From assembly GCF_000331515.1 (NCBI RefSeq), contig NZ_AMZO01000035.1, positions 1 to 64,000 on the forward strand: 64,000 bases of DNA, in the 5' to 3' direction. This DNA comes from Photobacterium marinum. GTDB lineage: Bacteria; Pseudomonadota; Gammaproteobacteria; Enterobacterales; Vibrionaceae. Positions 55,674-64,000 of the stretch are shown here, in pieces. The translations under genes and the position numbers were made by a program. Under the pieces are notes generated by a model. The model was not told where the DNA came from, did no database searches, and was given only the letters and a program-made list of their open reading frames with translations. Position 1 is the first letter of the stretch. Every line of letters starts with the position of its first letter.

Positions 55674-55711
55674 GAAAAAAAGTCGCCTTTCTACGCTTTA
55701 GTGACTTTTCA
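55674..55711 (-). terminator. pheST attenuator terminator
   Basis: On the minus strand GAAAAGTCAC pairs with GCGACTTTT (one G-U pair) around a short loop, followed by a T-run. It lies 14 bases after the leader-peptide stop and 120 bases before pheS, the arrangement of a transcription attenuator. Confidence 0.78.
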
Positions 55712-55724
55712 GTTAAGTAGCTGT

Positions 55725-55814
55725 TCAATCAATGAGAATTTCTTGACCTTGAGAGAAATAAATAATGGTCATACCGGAAAAGACCAAGGCAAAAAAGCCT
55801 TTCTTTGAAATCAT
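55725..55814 (-). CDS. pheM: pheST leader peptide (PheM-like)
   Basis: A 29-codon open frame on the minus strand, starting MISKKGFFALVFSG and ending in EILID. It has four Phe codons plus one Tyr, including a TTT-TTT pair, and ends just before an intrinsic terminator. By analogy with E. coli pheM, ribosome stalling at the Phe codons when charged tRNA-Phe is scarce would prevent the terminator and raise pheST expression. The sequence differs from the 14-residue E. coli peptide. No strong ribosome site precedes the ATG. I infer the function from position and codons. Confidence 0.7.
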   Translation of the reverse strand: MISKKGFFALVFSGMTIIYFSQGQEILID

Positions 55815-55956
55815 TATGACAAACTAACCAAGTTTATTTTTTGCCAACTAATAGTTCCTACATAAACATCAAACAGTTGGGGTTGCGAAATTGGACAGAC
55901 TCATCTAAATTAATTGCACGGTGTTTTATATTTACTCTTAAACAAGGAGATAGACG

Positions 55957-56214
55957 ATGAGAGAACAAGATAAATATTGGCTGGTTTATGCAAAAGCAAC
56001 TTTTATCATTGCTGTCATTGCCATGGTGATTAGCATCATTAAGTTACCCGGTGATCTTCTGGTTAAAGGCTACTACAGTATCTGCAGCCTGTTCCTTGTC
56101 AGCGCAACCATCACTTTAAGTAAAGCTGTTCGTGATGAAGCAGAATCTAAACGCCTGTTAAACAAGCTAGAAGAAGCTAAAGCGGCACAAATTCTGACAG
56201 ACCTTGATGAGTAA
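55957..56214 (+). CDS. YiaA/YiaB-type two-helix inner-membrane protein
   Basis: An 85-residue protein with two membrane helices (about residues 8-28 and 36-56; KYWLVYAKATFIIAVIAMVISI then GYYSICSLFLVSATITLSKAV) and a charged cytoplasmic tail. This matches the YiaAB two-helix domain family, whose role is unknown. AAGGAG precedes the ATG. The coiled-coil gene starts 3 bases after its stop, so both form an operon reading away from pheST. Confidence 0.82.
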   Translation: MREQDKYWLVYAKATFIIAVIAMVISIIKLPGDLLVKGYYSICSLFLVSATITLSKAVRDEAESKRLLNKLEEAKAAQILTDLDE

Positions 56215-56217
56215 GAC

Positions 56218-56667
56218 ATGTCTCTAGCGTCTCAAATTAACCTTCTAGTACAACAACTTGCCTCTCTCCGGCAAGTTGTTATATCACTTGAAAGCAACAT
56301 CCAAGATGCTTACGAGCAACTTGAGTACAATCAACAGTTATTAAAGCAGAATGAAGAGCGTATTCAGTTGATCATGGATCAACCTGAGAGTCAGCGTAAT
56401 AGTAAAACTTGTTTTAAAGCCAAAGTTCGAGAAAACCTCAGAATAAAACAAAAGCAACTTCAGTTAACAGAAAACATTAACAGAAAGCAAAAAGGTCTAA
56501 AACAGCTAAATAATGAAATAGCAAAGACGAAACAAGTACTGCTTCGCTGGCGAAAACAACACCAATCGGAGTTACCCCAAATCCCGGCTCTCTCTACCAA
56601 GCTGGAACTCAAACAAAAATCAGCGCAACTGGAACTGTTACTTAAAGGCTATGGAGTGAATATTTAA
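56218..56667 (+). CDS. Coiled-coil protein of unknown function
   Basis: A 149-residue, largely helical protein rich in Gln, Lys and Leu, with heptad-like spacing through most of its length and a basic middle (RENLRIKQKQLQLTENINRKQKG, broken here at residue about 78). It has no signal or membrane segment. It vaguely recalls PriC-like primosomal proteins in composition but I cannot show a match. It is coupled to the YiaA/B-type gene before it. Confidence 0.6.
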   Translation: MSLASQINLLVQQLASLRQVVISLESNIQDAYEQLEYNQQLLKQNEERIQLIMDQPESQRNSKTCFKAKVRENLRIKQKQLQLTENINRKQKGLKQLNNEIAKTKQVLLRWRKQHQSELPQIPALSTKLELKQKSAQLELLLKGYGVNI

Positions 56668-56742
56668 GAAAGGCAATAAAGGCTGATGGACGAAAAGCTA
56701 TCGTCATCAATGAGCCCGTGATTACAGACAACCTACCAAACG

Positions 56743-56770
56743 AAAAAAGGAGAGCCGAAGCTCTCCTTTC
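56743..56770 (-). terminator. Terminator of the infC-rpmI-rplT operon
   Basis: Stem GGAGAGC/GCTCTCC (plus A/T pairs) with loop CGAA; followed by six T on the minus strand. It lies about 20 bases past rplT. Confidence 0.92.
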
Positions 56771-56789
56771 CCATCAAAACTGACTGAAA

Positions 56790-57143
56790 TTACAGTGCAG
56801 CTTTTGCTTTTTCAACTAGTACTGTGAAAGTAGCTTTGTCGAATACAGCGATGTCAGCAAGGATCTTACGATCGATCTCGATAGATGCTTTCTTAAGACC
56901 GTTGATGAAGCGGCTGTAAGACATACCGTTCTGACGAGCAGCAGCGTTGATACGTGCAATCCATAGTTGACGGAAAGTACGTTTCTTGTTGCGACGGTCA
57001 CGGTAAGCGTACTGACCAGCTTTAGTTACTGCTTGGAAAGCTACGCGGTAAACACGTGAACGTGCACCGTAGTAACCTTTAGCTTGTTTAAGAACTTTCT
57101 TGTGACGTGCACGTGCTTGTACACCACGTTTTACGCGAGGCAT
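56790..57143 (-). CDS. rplT: 50S ribosomal protein L20
   Basis: A 117-residue early-assembly ribosomal protein: [19 protein letters not shown] at the N-terminus and [24 protein letters not shown] at the C-terminus, near identical to E. coli L20. L20 also represses its own operon by binding mRNA ahead of rpmI in enteric bacteria. It is the last gene of the translation operon. Confidence 0.99.
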   Translation of the reverse strand: MPRVKRGVQARARHKKVLKQAKGYYGARSRVYRVAFQAVTKAGQYAYRDRRNKKRTFRQLWIARINAAARQNGMSYSRFINGLKKASIEIDRKILADIAVFDKATFTVLVEKAKAAL

Positions 57144-57184
57144 AGGAGACTCCTAACTAAATTAAAATATAAAACTAAAAACGA

Positions 57185-57379
57185 TTAAGCGAACGGAAGC
57201 ATACGTGCAACAGCTGCTACTTCACATGCAGGAAGGATAGCGTTTGGACGTAGCTGACGTTTGTTCTTAGTAGTACGTTTAGTCAGGATGTGACGCTTAG
57301 TTGCGTGCTTAAACTTAAAGCCACCAGCAGTTTTCTTGAAACGCTTAGCAGCACCTTTGTTGGATTTCATCTTAGGCAT
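57185..57379 (-). CDS. rpmI: 50S ribosomal protein L35
   Basis: A 64-residue protein, [19 protein letters not shown] at the start, typical of L35. I set the start at ATG 57379 (GGAGT seven bases upstream); the open frame extends five codons further. It lies 41 bases before rplT on the same strand and shares its operon. Confidence 0.98.
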   Translation of the reverse strand: MPKMKSNKGAAKRFKKTAGGFKFKHATKRHILTKRTTKNKRQLRPNAILPACEVAAVARMLPFA

Positions 57380-57428
57380 GATGAGACTCCGCATTGTTGA
57401 TAGTTAATAACATAGTAATCAGGCGAAC

Positions 57429-57456
57429 AAAAAGCGCTGCAATTAAGCAGCGCTTT
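57429..57456 (-). terminator. Intergenic terminator/attenuator between infC and rpmI
   Basis: Perfect 10-base stem AAAGCGCTGC/GCAGCGCTTT with loop AATTAA (plus-strand reading); the minus strand continues TTTTTG. It lies 20 bases after infC inside the operon, where L20-dependent control is known in enteric bacteria, so it may tune the ratio of IF3 to L35/L20. Confidence 0.75.
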
Positions 57457-57476
57457 ATGCTACTTGAATGCCGTAA

Positions 57477-58028
57477 TTACTTCTTCTTAGGGGCAAGCAT
57501 CATCGTCATTTGACGACCTTCAACCTTACTAGGGAAGCTCTCAACAACCGCTAGGTCGCCCAGGTCATCCTTAATTCGGTTTAGAAGATCGATACCAAGA
57601 CTCTGGTGGGCCATTTCACGACCGCGGAAACGCAGCGTTACTTTACCCTTGTTGCCCTCTTCTAAAAAGCGAGTCAGGTTGCGCAGTTTTACCTGATAAT
57701 CGCCTTCGTCTGTACCAGGACGGAATTTAACTTCCTTAACCTGGATTTGTTTCTGCTTTTTCTTTTGCTCTTTAGCAGCCTTGCTCTTTTCGAACAGGTA
57801 CTTGCCATAGTCCATCACACGACAAACTGGTGGCTCGGCATTAGGGCTGATTTCAACTAGATCTACACCAGCTTCATGAGCAGCACTCATTGCTTCTTCA
57901 ATAGAAACAACACCAATTGACTCACCATCAATACCAGTAAGACGCACTTCGCGTACACCACGGATTTCGCCATTCAGACGATGTGGGTTTTGCTTAACTG
58001 GTGCTTGGGTTCTTCTTCCGCCTTTAAT
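57477..58028 (-). CDS. infC: Translation initiation factor IF-3 (AUU start)
   Basis: A 183-residue factor that binds the 30S subunit and checks start codons. Blocks: [60 protein letters not shown] and [18 protein letters not shown]. The normal N-terminus ([11 protein letters not shown]) is preceded by ATT at 58028, with GGAGGAATAAGGT just upstream; no ATG or GTG would give the conserved N-terminus. IF-3 rejects AUU, so the rare start gives self-limiting synthesis, as in E. coli. It starts three bases after the thrS stop. Confidence 0.96.
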   Translation of the reverse strand: MKGGRRTQAPVKQNPHRLNGEIRGVREVRLTGIDGESIGVVSIEEAMSAAHEAGVDLVEISPNAEPPVCRVMDYGKYLFEKSKAAKEQKKKQKQIQVKEVKFRPGTDEGDYQVKLRNLTRFLEEGNKGKVTLRFRGREMAHQSLGIDLLNRIKDDLGDLAVVESFPSKVEGRQMTMMLAPKKK

Positions 58029-58031
58029 ACC

Positions 58032-59960
58032 TTATTCCTCCACAATATTGAGCTTACGACTGCTAACTTCTTGCTGCAGGTAAGCAACAAGATCATCAAT
58101 CTTAAATTTACCCAAATCTTTACCCTTGCGAGTACGAACTGCAATCTCGCCTGCTTCGACCTCTTTGTCGCCACAAACAAGCATGTAAGGCACTCGCTTC
58201 AAAGTATGTTCGCGAATTTTAAAGCCAATCTTCTCATTTCTCAAGTCCGCATTGACCCTAATTCCACTTTTTTGCAGTTTTTCGACTACTTGTTGAACAT
58301 ATTCTGACTGGCTGTCAGTAATATTCATCACAACTGCTTGTTGTGGCGCCAACCAAGTAGGGAAGAAACCAGCATATTCTTCGATAAGGATACCGATAAA
58401 GCGTTCCAGAGAACCAAGAATTGCACGGTGGATCATAACAGGCGTATGACGCTCGTTATCTTCGCCAACATAAGTTGCACCCAGACGCTCAGGAAGTGCG
58501 AAGTCTAACTGAACTGTACCGCACTGCCAAGCACGATCCAGACAGTCATGCAAAGTAAATTCGATCTTAGGACCGTAAAATGCACCTTCACCCTCTTGAA
58601 TTTCGTATGGGATCTCCATAGATTCTAGTGCAAGTTTCAGGTCTGACTCAGCTTTATCCCACATTTCATCAGAACCTACACGTTTCTCTGGGCGTGTAGA
58701 CAGCTTAACAACGATGTTGTTGAAGCCGAAGGTCTGGTATGTGTCGTAAACCATCTTGATACAAGATGTTACTTCCTGCTGAACCTGGCTTTCAGTACAG
58801 AAGATGTGTGCATCATCCTGTGTGAAACCACGAACACGCATCAAGCCGTGCAGTGCGCCTGATGGCTCGTTACGGTGACAGCAACCAAACTCAGCCATAC
58901 GCAGAGGCAGATCACGGTAAGACTTCAGACCCTGATTGAAGATCTGAACGTGACCAGGACAGTTCATTGGCTTAACTGCGTATTCACGGTTCTCAGAAGA
59001 AGTCGTGAACATGTTTTCTGCGTACTTGTCCCAGTGACCAGAACGTTCCCACAGAACGCGGTCCATCATCAGAGGACCTTTAACTTCCTGATAGCCGTAC
59101 TCGTTCAGTTTATCACGTACGAATACTTCAAGCTCGCGGAATACAGTCCAGCCATTATGGTGCCAGAATACCATACCCGGTGCTTCTTGCTGCATGTGGT
59201 ACAGGTCAAGCTGCTTACCAAGTTTACGGTGGTCACGCTTAGCCGCTTCTTCAAGACGGGTAAGGTGAGCTTTAAGTGCTTTCTTATCAGCAAAAGCAGT
59301 ACCGTAGATACGCTGAAGCATCTTGTTATCGCTGTTACCACGCCAGTACGCACCAGCAACATTCAGCAGTTTAAAGTGCTGACAGAAGCTCATGTTCGGT
59401 ACGTGCGGACCACGACACATATCGATGTATTCTTCGTGGTGGTACAGACCCGGACGATCATCACGATCTACGTTCTCATCCAGGATTTCCATCTTGTAGG
59501 TTTCGCCACGTGATTCAAATGCATCACGTGCTTCCTGCCAGCTTACTTTCTTCTTGATAACTTGGTATTTGGTCTTAGCCAGTTCTACCATGCGTTTTTC
59601 AATCACTTCCAGGTCTTCCTGGGTTAGAGATTGCTCAAGATCGATGTCGTAGTAGAAACCGTTGTCAATCGTTGGACCGATTGCCATTTTAACATCAGGG
59701 TAAAGCTGTTTGATGGCATGACCCAGAAGGTGAGCACAAGAGTGACGGATGATTTCCAGACCGTCTTCATCTTTTGCTGTGATAATTTCCAGGCTAGCGT
59801 CGCTCTCAATCAGATCGCAAGCATCTACGCGAACACCGTCAACACGACCAGCGATACAAGCTTTCGCAAGACCAGGACCGATAGACAGAGCCACATCCAT
59901 AGTTGATACAGGGTTTTCGAACTGACGCTGACTGCCGTCAGGAAGTGTAATTACAGGCAT
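58032..59960 (-). CDS. thrS: Threonine-tRNA ligase
   Basis: A 642-residue class II synthetase, as long as E. coli ThrS. An N-terminal TGS domain ([20 protein letters not shown]) and editing domain ([17 protein letters not shown], with the HxxxH zinc-like motif) precede the catalytic core (motif 1 [16 protein letters not shown], zinc Cys in [12 protein letters not shown], motif 2 [30 protein letters not shown], motif 3 APQQAV region). The C-terminal anticodon domain ends at [11 protein letters not shown]. In E. coli the enzyme represses its own mRNA; the leader here is 59961-60190. Confidence 0.98.
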   Translation of the reverse strand: MPVITLPDGSQRQFENPVSTMDVALSIGPGLAKACIAGRVDGVRVDACDLIESDASLEIITAKDEDGLEIIRHSCAHLLGHAIKQLYPDVKMAIGPTIDNGFYYDIDLEQSLTQEDLEVIEKRMVELAKTKYQVIKKKVSWQEARDAFESRGETYKMEILDENVDRDDRPGLYHHEEYIDMCRGPHVPNMSFCQHFKLLNVAGAYWRGNSDNKMLQRIYGTAFADKKALKAHLTRLEEAAKRDHRKLGKQLDLYHMQQEAPGMVFWHHNGWTVFRELEVFVRDKLNEYGYQEVKGPLMMDRVLWERSGHWDKYAENMFTTSSENREYAVKPMNCPGHVQIFNQGLKSYRDLPLRMAEFGCCHRNEPSGALHGLMRVRGFTQDDAHIFCTESQVQQEVTSCIKMVYDTYQTFGFNNIVVKLSTRPEKRVGSDEMWDKAESDLKLALESMEIPYEIQEGEGAFYGPKIEFTLHDCLDRAWQCGTVQLDFALPERLGATYVGEDNERHTPVMIHRAILGSLERFIGILIEEYAGFFPTWLAPQQAVVMNITDSQSEYVQQVVEKLQKSGIRVNADLRNEKIGFKIREHTLKRVPYMLVCGDKEVEAGEIAVRTRKGKDLGKFKIDDLVAYLQQEVSSRKLNIVEE

Positions 59961-60189
59961 GTATATATCCTTTCACAGTGGTGCCACACACCAAGTAGCA
60001 CATGTTGAATTAAGTTAAGCTTAGAGAAGCTTATATGAATGAAGCGCTTCTGAATCGTCACCACAATACTGAGCAGCACACTGAAACAGAAACGAAGGCG
60101 CAACTATAACAAACGGCTACGCCTGATTGCAAAGACACGAGTAAATTAATTTCTCACCTTTGCAAATTTATTACAAAACACTCTCTATA

Positions 60190-60226
60190 TAAAAAGCTGG
60201 CGGCTTTCGTATAAAAGCCACCAGCT
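60190..60226 (-). terminator. Terminator of the third chemoreceptor gene
   Basis: A 14-base stem with one mismatch, AAGCTGGCGGCTTT against AAAGCCACCAGCTT, followed by TTTTTA on the minus strand. It lies 25 bases past the chemoreceptor stop and before the thrS leader. Confidence 0.88.
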
Positions 60227-60250
60227 TAATTGAAGGTCTATTATTCGAAA

Positions 60251-61882
60251 TTAAGAGACCCGGAAGTGACCCATTGTTGTTTGAAGGTTTGCGGCAAGCT
60301 GACTCAGCTCTACACACGCTGTAGCCGTATGCTCAGCCCCCTGAGCAACTTCATTTGACGAAAGGCTGATATTTTCGATATTTCTTCCCAATTCTTCCGC
60401 AACAGAGTCCTGTTCACTACAAGCACTGGCAATATGCATACTCATTTCTGCAATCTTGCCAACGTTATCCTCTATTGAACTGATTTTCATACCGGTTTGC
60501 TGTCCCTGCTCGACACAGTGCGTGATCATATTGCAGCTCTGGCTGGTTGCCTCTTTAGCATCATGAGCACTCTTCTGCAGCTTATTAATAATGTTGACGA
60601 TCTCTCCAGTCGAATCCTGAGTACGACCGGCAAGTGTCCGCACTTCATCAGCCACGACAGCGAATCCACGACCCTGTTCACCGGCACGAGCGGCTTCAAT
60701 TGCCGCATTAAGTGCCAGCAGATTTGTTTGTTCGGCAATATCACGAATAACATCAACAACCATTGTGATGTTGGCAGACTCTTGCTCCAACTGGTGTACT
60801 AATTCACCAGCATTCTGAATTTCATCAGATACCTGCAAAATAGAATCAATGCTTTGCTGAACATCTTCACTACCCTGCTTTGCTTCTTCACTTGCTGAAG
60901 TAGCTGCTCCCGACGCATCTTCAGTATTATTAGCCACATCAGCAACAGTCGCCTTCATCTGATCCATTGCTGTCGCAACCATGGTGATTTCATCCTGCTG
61001 TAGCTTCATGCCCTGCGATGACTGCTCTGAAATAGCACTGACTTCTTCAACTGCAGTATTTAGCTGAGTTACAGCCGCAATAATTTCCTCAACTAACTGG
61101 CGAAGCTTGTCCTGCATCTGAATGCTGGAGTCTGCCAACTCGCCGAGTTCATCATTACCGATGGATTCGCGATTGATTTGGTGAGTCAGGTTACCGGAAG
61201 CAATTTCAGATGCTAACGCCATCACCTGATTAAGTGGTACGCAGATCTGTCGAGTCAGGAACAAGTTAATCATCACCATAAAGACAACAAGACCGATAAT
61301 ACAGCCCATTGTAATCATCTCTACACTGTTAATGCTGGTAATCATCTCTTTGCTGCTGACATCAACATATTCCACATTCATTTGTCGTAGTTTGTCGATA
61401 GCCGACTGCAGCTTTTCATACTGGTCTAGAGAGCCAACAAGAATAGGCTGAGCAACATCAATTTGGTTTTGACTTACCGCCTCGTTAAAACCGGAAAGAA
61501 CATTAAGGTAATCATTCCAAGCTTTTTGAACCTTATCAAACTGTATACGATCTTCTTCTTCAGTTATGGTTTTTTCGTAACCTTTGAATGCCGTTTCAAT
61601 TTTCTGGTTTATTTCTTTGGTTGTCTGAATACTTGATTGACGTTTTTCTGACGAATCATAAGTTAAAATCGCATATTGCGTCCGGCGAACTGTATTCACA
61701 TCATACTGAATATCACTACTTAAAATAACACCAGGCAATGCAATTTCATCAAAAGTTGTAACCCCTCCTCTAACTACTTTTAGCTCGCTCATCAAATAAG
61801 CACCAAAGGCCATAATAACTAACGATATTACTGCAAATACTGCAGCAAACTTTTTCCCTATCGACCAGTTTTTATACATCAT
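60251..61882 (-). CDS. Methyl-accepting chemotaxis protein with four-helix-bundle sensor
   Basis: A 543-residue chemoreceptor. Membrane segments at about residues 11-31 and 190-210 enclose a helical periplasmic domain of the 4HB_MCP type ([45 protein letters not shown]). HAMP follows ([24 protein letters not shown]), then the hairpin tip [39 protein letters not shown]. It has no pentapeptide tether for CheR at the C-terminus. Ligand unknown. Monocistronic. Confidence 0.93.
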   Translation of the reverse strand: MMYKNWSIGKKFAAVFAVISLVIMAFGAYLMSELKVVRGGVTTFDEIALPGVILSSDIQYDVNTVRRTQYAILTYDSSEKRQSSIQTTKEINQKIETAFKGYEKTITEEEDRIQFDKVQKAWNDYLNVLSGFNEAVSQNQIDVAQPILVGSLDQYEKLQSAIDKLRQMNVEYVDVSSKEMITSINSVEMITMGCIIGLVVFMVMINLFLTRQICVPLNQVMALASEIASGNLTHQINRESIGNDELGELADSSIQMQDKLRQLVEEIIAAVTQLNTAVEEVSAISEQSSQGMKLQQDEITMVATAMDQMKATVADVANNTEDASGAATSASEEAKQGSEDVQQSIDSILQVSDEIQNAGELVHQLEQESANITMVVDVIRDIAEQTNLLALNAAIEAARAGEQGRGFAVVADEVRTLAGRTQDSTGEIVNIINKLQKSAHDAKEATSQSCNMITHCVEQGQQTGMKISSIEDNVGKIAEMSMHIASACSEQDSVAEELGRNIENISLSSNEVAQGAEHTATACVELSQLAANLQTTMGHFRVS

Positions 61883-62661
61883 GAATTTATAAAACCTATT
61901 ATATTTTATCTACTATGCGTCACTGCAAATAAGTAGCACTTCACTAAAAAGTGAATTAATTTAAAAAGAGACAAGCTGAAAACAAGCATCAAAATAATAT
62001 CATCAGCCAGTTGAGTATCACACCAAACGAGTATCAACCAATAAAAGATATGTAAGGTTTAATTTACATTCAACCTATTAATTTATATCAAAACAAAAAC
62101 GATTAAATAGAATTATATCCAACGTTATTTTTAATCGGCATATAACATACAACCACCCGTATAATAATGCAGTTCAAATGCACATTATTATCACCAAAAG
62201 CAACGCACCAACTTAACAATATGAAATAAATGCCTTTTTCACTCAGAAAGACAACTATCAATAGCTTGTATTAAACTCAGTTTCGTATCAATAGAGTGAA
62301 AAGGAAATCATATGACAAATGCAAAACTATTCATTATTGCATGTGGTTATTTCATATCATCAATTAAAAGTTTCAGTCATGTTCATATTACACTGAGATC
62401 TTGAACCCAAAGATTAAGCATCATGTTTTATAATGTTTTCTACTTTTTTAAGACAAAGACTCAGACTCAAATAAGAGTATCAATTCTCGAACAGACCAGA
62501 TTAAAAAATGGTCATAGCAACTATTAATTCAACTTTAGCATTTGTAATCAATTGTAAGGCTCAACCAGACAATCCATGACAAAAGAGTGATAGTGTTATC
62601 AAACACCGTTTTGTACAGTGTTCACCACTCAAGCACGAAACAATAAAAACGGAATACAAAC
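61883..62661. other. AT-rich intergenic region before ompV
   Basis: About 780 bases with one possible small gene (62312-62404, listed on its own). The leftward chemoreceptor promoter and the ompV promoter are here. No strong terminator-like hairpin is seen. Confidence 0.4.
62312..62404 (+). CDS. Possible small hydrophobic peptide gene
   Basis: A 30-codon open frame starts ATG at 62312, with AAAAGGAAATC just upstream giving a good ribosome site six bases away. The product starts MTNAKLFIIACGYFISS and has one hydrophobic stretch of about 14 residues with a basic end. No family known. The ribosome site is the main support; the frame could be chance. Confidence 0.3.
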   Translation: MTNAKLFIIACGYFISSIKSFSHVHITLRS

Positions 62662-63435
62662 ATGAAAAAGCTAGCGCTAATCATCACTGCATCTCTTCTT
62701 TCTACTCACGCTCTTGCAGGTGAAACTTATATTCGTAACGGTAATATCTACACCCATGAGGGAGCAGGTTTTGTTGAAGCTGGTGTAGTTACAGGTAGTG
62801 AACTGTATAAAGGCCAAGATAAAACGACTGGTGCTCTGCTTAACGGTGGCTATCATGGTGAAGACTTCAATGCAGACCTAAGCGGCATCAACTACCGTTT
62901 CTTCGGTGACAACAATGACCAAGTTAATATTAGTGCATACTTCACTGCCGGCGGCACAGGCTACGAAGCTGACGATGCAACGTCTCTAAAAGGGATGGAT
63001 AAGCGTAAAATGAGCGGTGATCTTGGTTTAAACGCCGATATTCACTTAGGTTCGGGCACGATCTCTACATACCTTCAACACGATGTAACTGGTGCCTACA
63101 AAGGCTTTATCGGTGGTGCTAAGTACTTCCACGTCATGGATCTAGGGTATGGTGACTTTGTTCCTTTTGCAGGCGTTAGCTTCCTGAGCAAAGACTTCGT
63201 TAACTACTACTACGGCGTTAAAGCTTCTGAAGCAACAAAAACACGTAAAGCCTACAGCGGCAAAAATGATTTCGCATTCAATGTGGGTTACAAGTTTGTA
63301 ATGCCTGTAACTAAGAACATTGATATCACTCAGACAACGGCATACACCCGTCTTGGCTCTAAAGTCTCTGATTCACCAATCGTAGACAGCGCAAACCAGT
63401 GGATGGTAGGTGCAACTGTGGCATACCACTTCTAA
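62662..63435 (+). CDS. ompV: MipA/OmpV-family outer membrane protein
   Basis: A 257-residue outer membrane protein. Signal peptide of 19 residues (ends THALAGE). Alternating strands with aromatic girdles (NYRFFGDNNDQVNISAYFTAGG, GFIGGAKYFHVMDLGYGDFVPFAG) lead to the C-terminal Phe in GATVAYHF, typical for barrels folded by BAM. It resembles V. cholerae OmpV and MipA proteins, which serve as osmo- or peptide-linked outer membrane proteins. No close partner gene. A weak GC-rich hairpin follows. Confidence 0.85.
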   Translation: MKKLALIITASLLSTHALAGETYIRNGNIYTHEGAGFVEAGVVTGSELYKGQDKTTGALLNGGYHGEDFNADLSGINYRFFGDNNDQVNISAYFTAGGTGYEADDATSLKGMDKRKMSGDLGLNADIHLGSGTISTYLQHDVTGAYKGFIGGAKYFHVMDLGYGDFVPFAGVSFLSKDFVNYYYGVKASEATKTRKAYSGKNDFAFNVGYKFVMPVTKNIDITQTTAYTRLGSKVSDSPIVDSANQWMVGATVAYHF

Positions 63436-63507
63436 TCTAAGCAAACTGTCCACAGCCTGAAATTTAGAGTACCCACCTATACCATCGACTTCCCCGGGTA
63501 CTCTTTC

Positions 63508-63544
63508 CCCCGCTTCGGTTTAACTTGTACCGTGAGTGGGGTTT
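63508..63544 (+). terminator. Hairpin after ompV
   Basis: CCCCGCT and AGTGGGG pair (one G-U), with inner stem CGGT/ACCG and a nine-base loop. It is followed by TTTCCC, so termination is probable but the T-run is short. Confidence 0.55.
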
Positions 63545-63658
63545 CCCTCATTACGCTATTATTTCCCCCTTACTGTCACTGCTCTTAATAACATCATGCA
63601 GAACCTTATTCATTTAGATGGTAGTTAACTTGAAATACCATGAAAAGATTGCTTTCAT

Positions 63659-63670
63659 TTGTATAGGCAA
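63659..63670. promoter_or_regulatory. Candidate HutC/GntR operator before the regulator gene
   Basis: TTGTATAGGCAA is an imperfect inverted repeat of the TTGTATA-TACAA type bound by HutC proteins. It lies 16 bases before the start codon. A perfect palindrome ATGACGTCAT (63678-63687) touches the start codon. Both are visual candidates. Confidence 0.3.
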
Positions 63671-63685
63671 TTATGGAATGACGTC

Positions 63686-64000
63686 ATGACTCAGTCTCCG
63701 CGCTATCTTCAAATCAAACAGTATCTGAATGACAAAATTCAGTCTCGCATCTGGCCTCCCGGCTTTCGGATCCCAACCGAACTTGAACTATCAGAGCAAT
63801 TTTCTGTAAGCAGGATGACCGCTAATAAAGCAATTCGTGACTTAGTAAAAGAAGGGCTGCTTGAGCGAACCCCGAGATTGGGCACTTTTGTTTGCCAGAA
63901 AAAAGCCGAATCGCCGCTGATGACCATTCGCAATATCGCTACGGAAGTCAAAGACCGAGGTAATGATTACTCTTCCAAAGTGATCAGCCAGTCAACCATT
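63686..64000 (+). CDS. GntR/HutC-family regulator, truncated by window end
   Basis: The first 105 residues of a GntR-type protein run off the right edge. The winged helix-turn-helix is complete: LQIKQYLNDKIQSRIWPPGFRIPTE, then LELSEQFSVSRMTANKAIRDLVKEGLLERTPRLGTFV; the beginning of a UTRA-type effector domain follows (LMTIRNIATEVKDRG). The tail of this domain and the arrangement resemble HutC, the histidine-utilisation repressor that senses urocanate. If so, hut genes should lie just beyond the window. Confidence 0.8.
   Translation, partial: MTQSPRYLQIKQYLNDKIQSRIWPPGFRIPTELELSEQFSVSRMTANKAIRDLVKEGLLERTPRLGTFVCQKKAESPLMTIRNIATEVKDRGNDYSSKVISQSTI

Noticed and set aside
58875-59513. 212-codon open frame on the plus strand
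   Set aside because: Antisense to thrS with no ribosome site; the thrS protein is conserved throughout.

Overview
The window looks like chromosomal DNA of a marine gammaproteobacterium, most probably a member of the Vibrionaceae. The grounds are a tandem glycine riboswitch in front of an AGCS symporter, a BsrV-type periplasmic racemase, an OmpV-like porin, the thrS-infC-rpmI-rplT and pheS-pheT-ihfA blocks, and several chemoreceptors. Base composition is moderate with AT-rich intergenic stretches. I see no transposase, integrase, phage block, plasmid replication gene or CRISPR array.

Layout. 1-6.8 kb (minus strand): BCCT betaine transporter, a methyltransferase/HNH nuclease pair, a small lipoprotein, a membrane protein, a YqaB-like HAD phosphatase and a lone solute-binding protein. 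6.9-12.8 kb: a complete agmatine deiminase system, with antiporter and deiminase on minus and carbamate kinase, TetR regulator and putrescine carbamoyltransferase on plus. 12.8-21.6 kb: membrane J-domain protein, AraC regulator with a degenerate receiver, glycine-riboswitch-controlled symporter, SnoaL-like and HAD proteins, HiPIP, YegD-type Hsp70 and a DsbA-like lipoprotein. 21.6-26.2 kb: orphan terminator, a chemoreceptor-bsrV pair and tRNA-Cys. 26.6-33 kb: split class II ribonucleotide reductase, an unrecognised two-gene operon and a YidE-type transporter with a structured leader. 33-41.7 kb: chemoreceptor, LysR/opine dehydrogenase/YfcC-type transporter cluster, and a DUF1501/DUF1800 pair. 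42-51.1 kb: pepF, btuCD, astE and an envelope operon (PEGA/Sel1, DUF4105, coiled coil). 51.4-60 kb: ihfA, pheST with leader peptide and attenuator, a YiaA/B-like gene and a coiled-coil gene, rplT, rpmI, infC (AUU start) and thrS. 60-64 kb: chemoreceptor, OmpV-like porin and the start of a HutC-like regulator running off the end.

How it fits together. Much of the window concerns amino acids and amines: agmatine fermentation to ATP, glycine-sensing symport, D-amino-acid production beside a chemoreceptor, opine dehydrogenation, arginine succinyl-pathway deacylation, and a probable histidine-utilisation regulator. A second theme is vitamin B12: B12-dependent NrdJ and the BtuCD importer lie about 15 kb apart. 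A third is RNA-level control: tandem glycine aptamers, the pheST attenuator, an infC AUU start, an infC-rpmI intergenic terminator, and an unassigned structured leader before the YidE-type gene.

Limits: all family calls come from reading sequence and memory of families. No database search, structure prediction or alignment was run.
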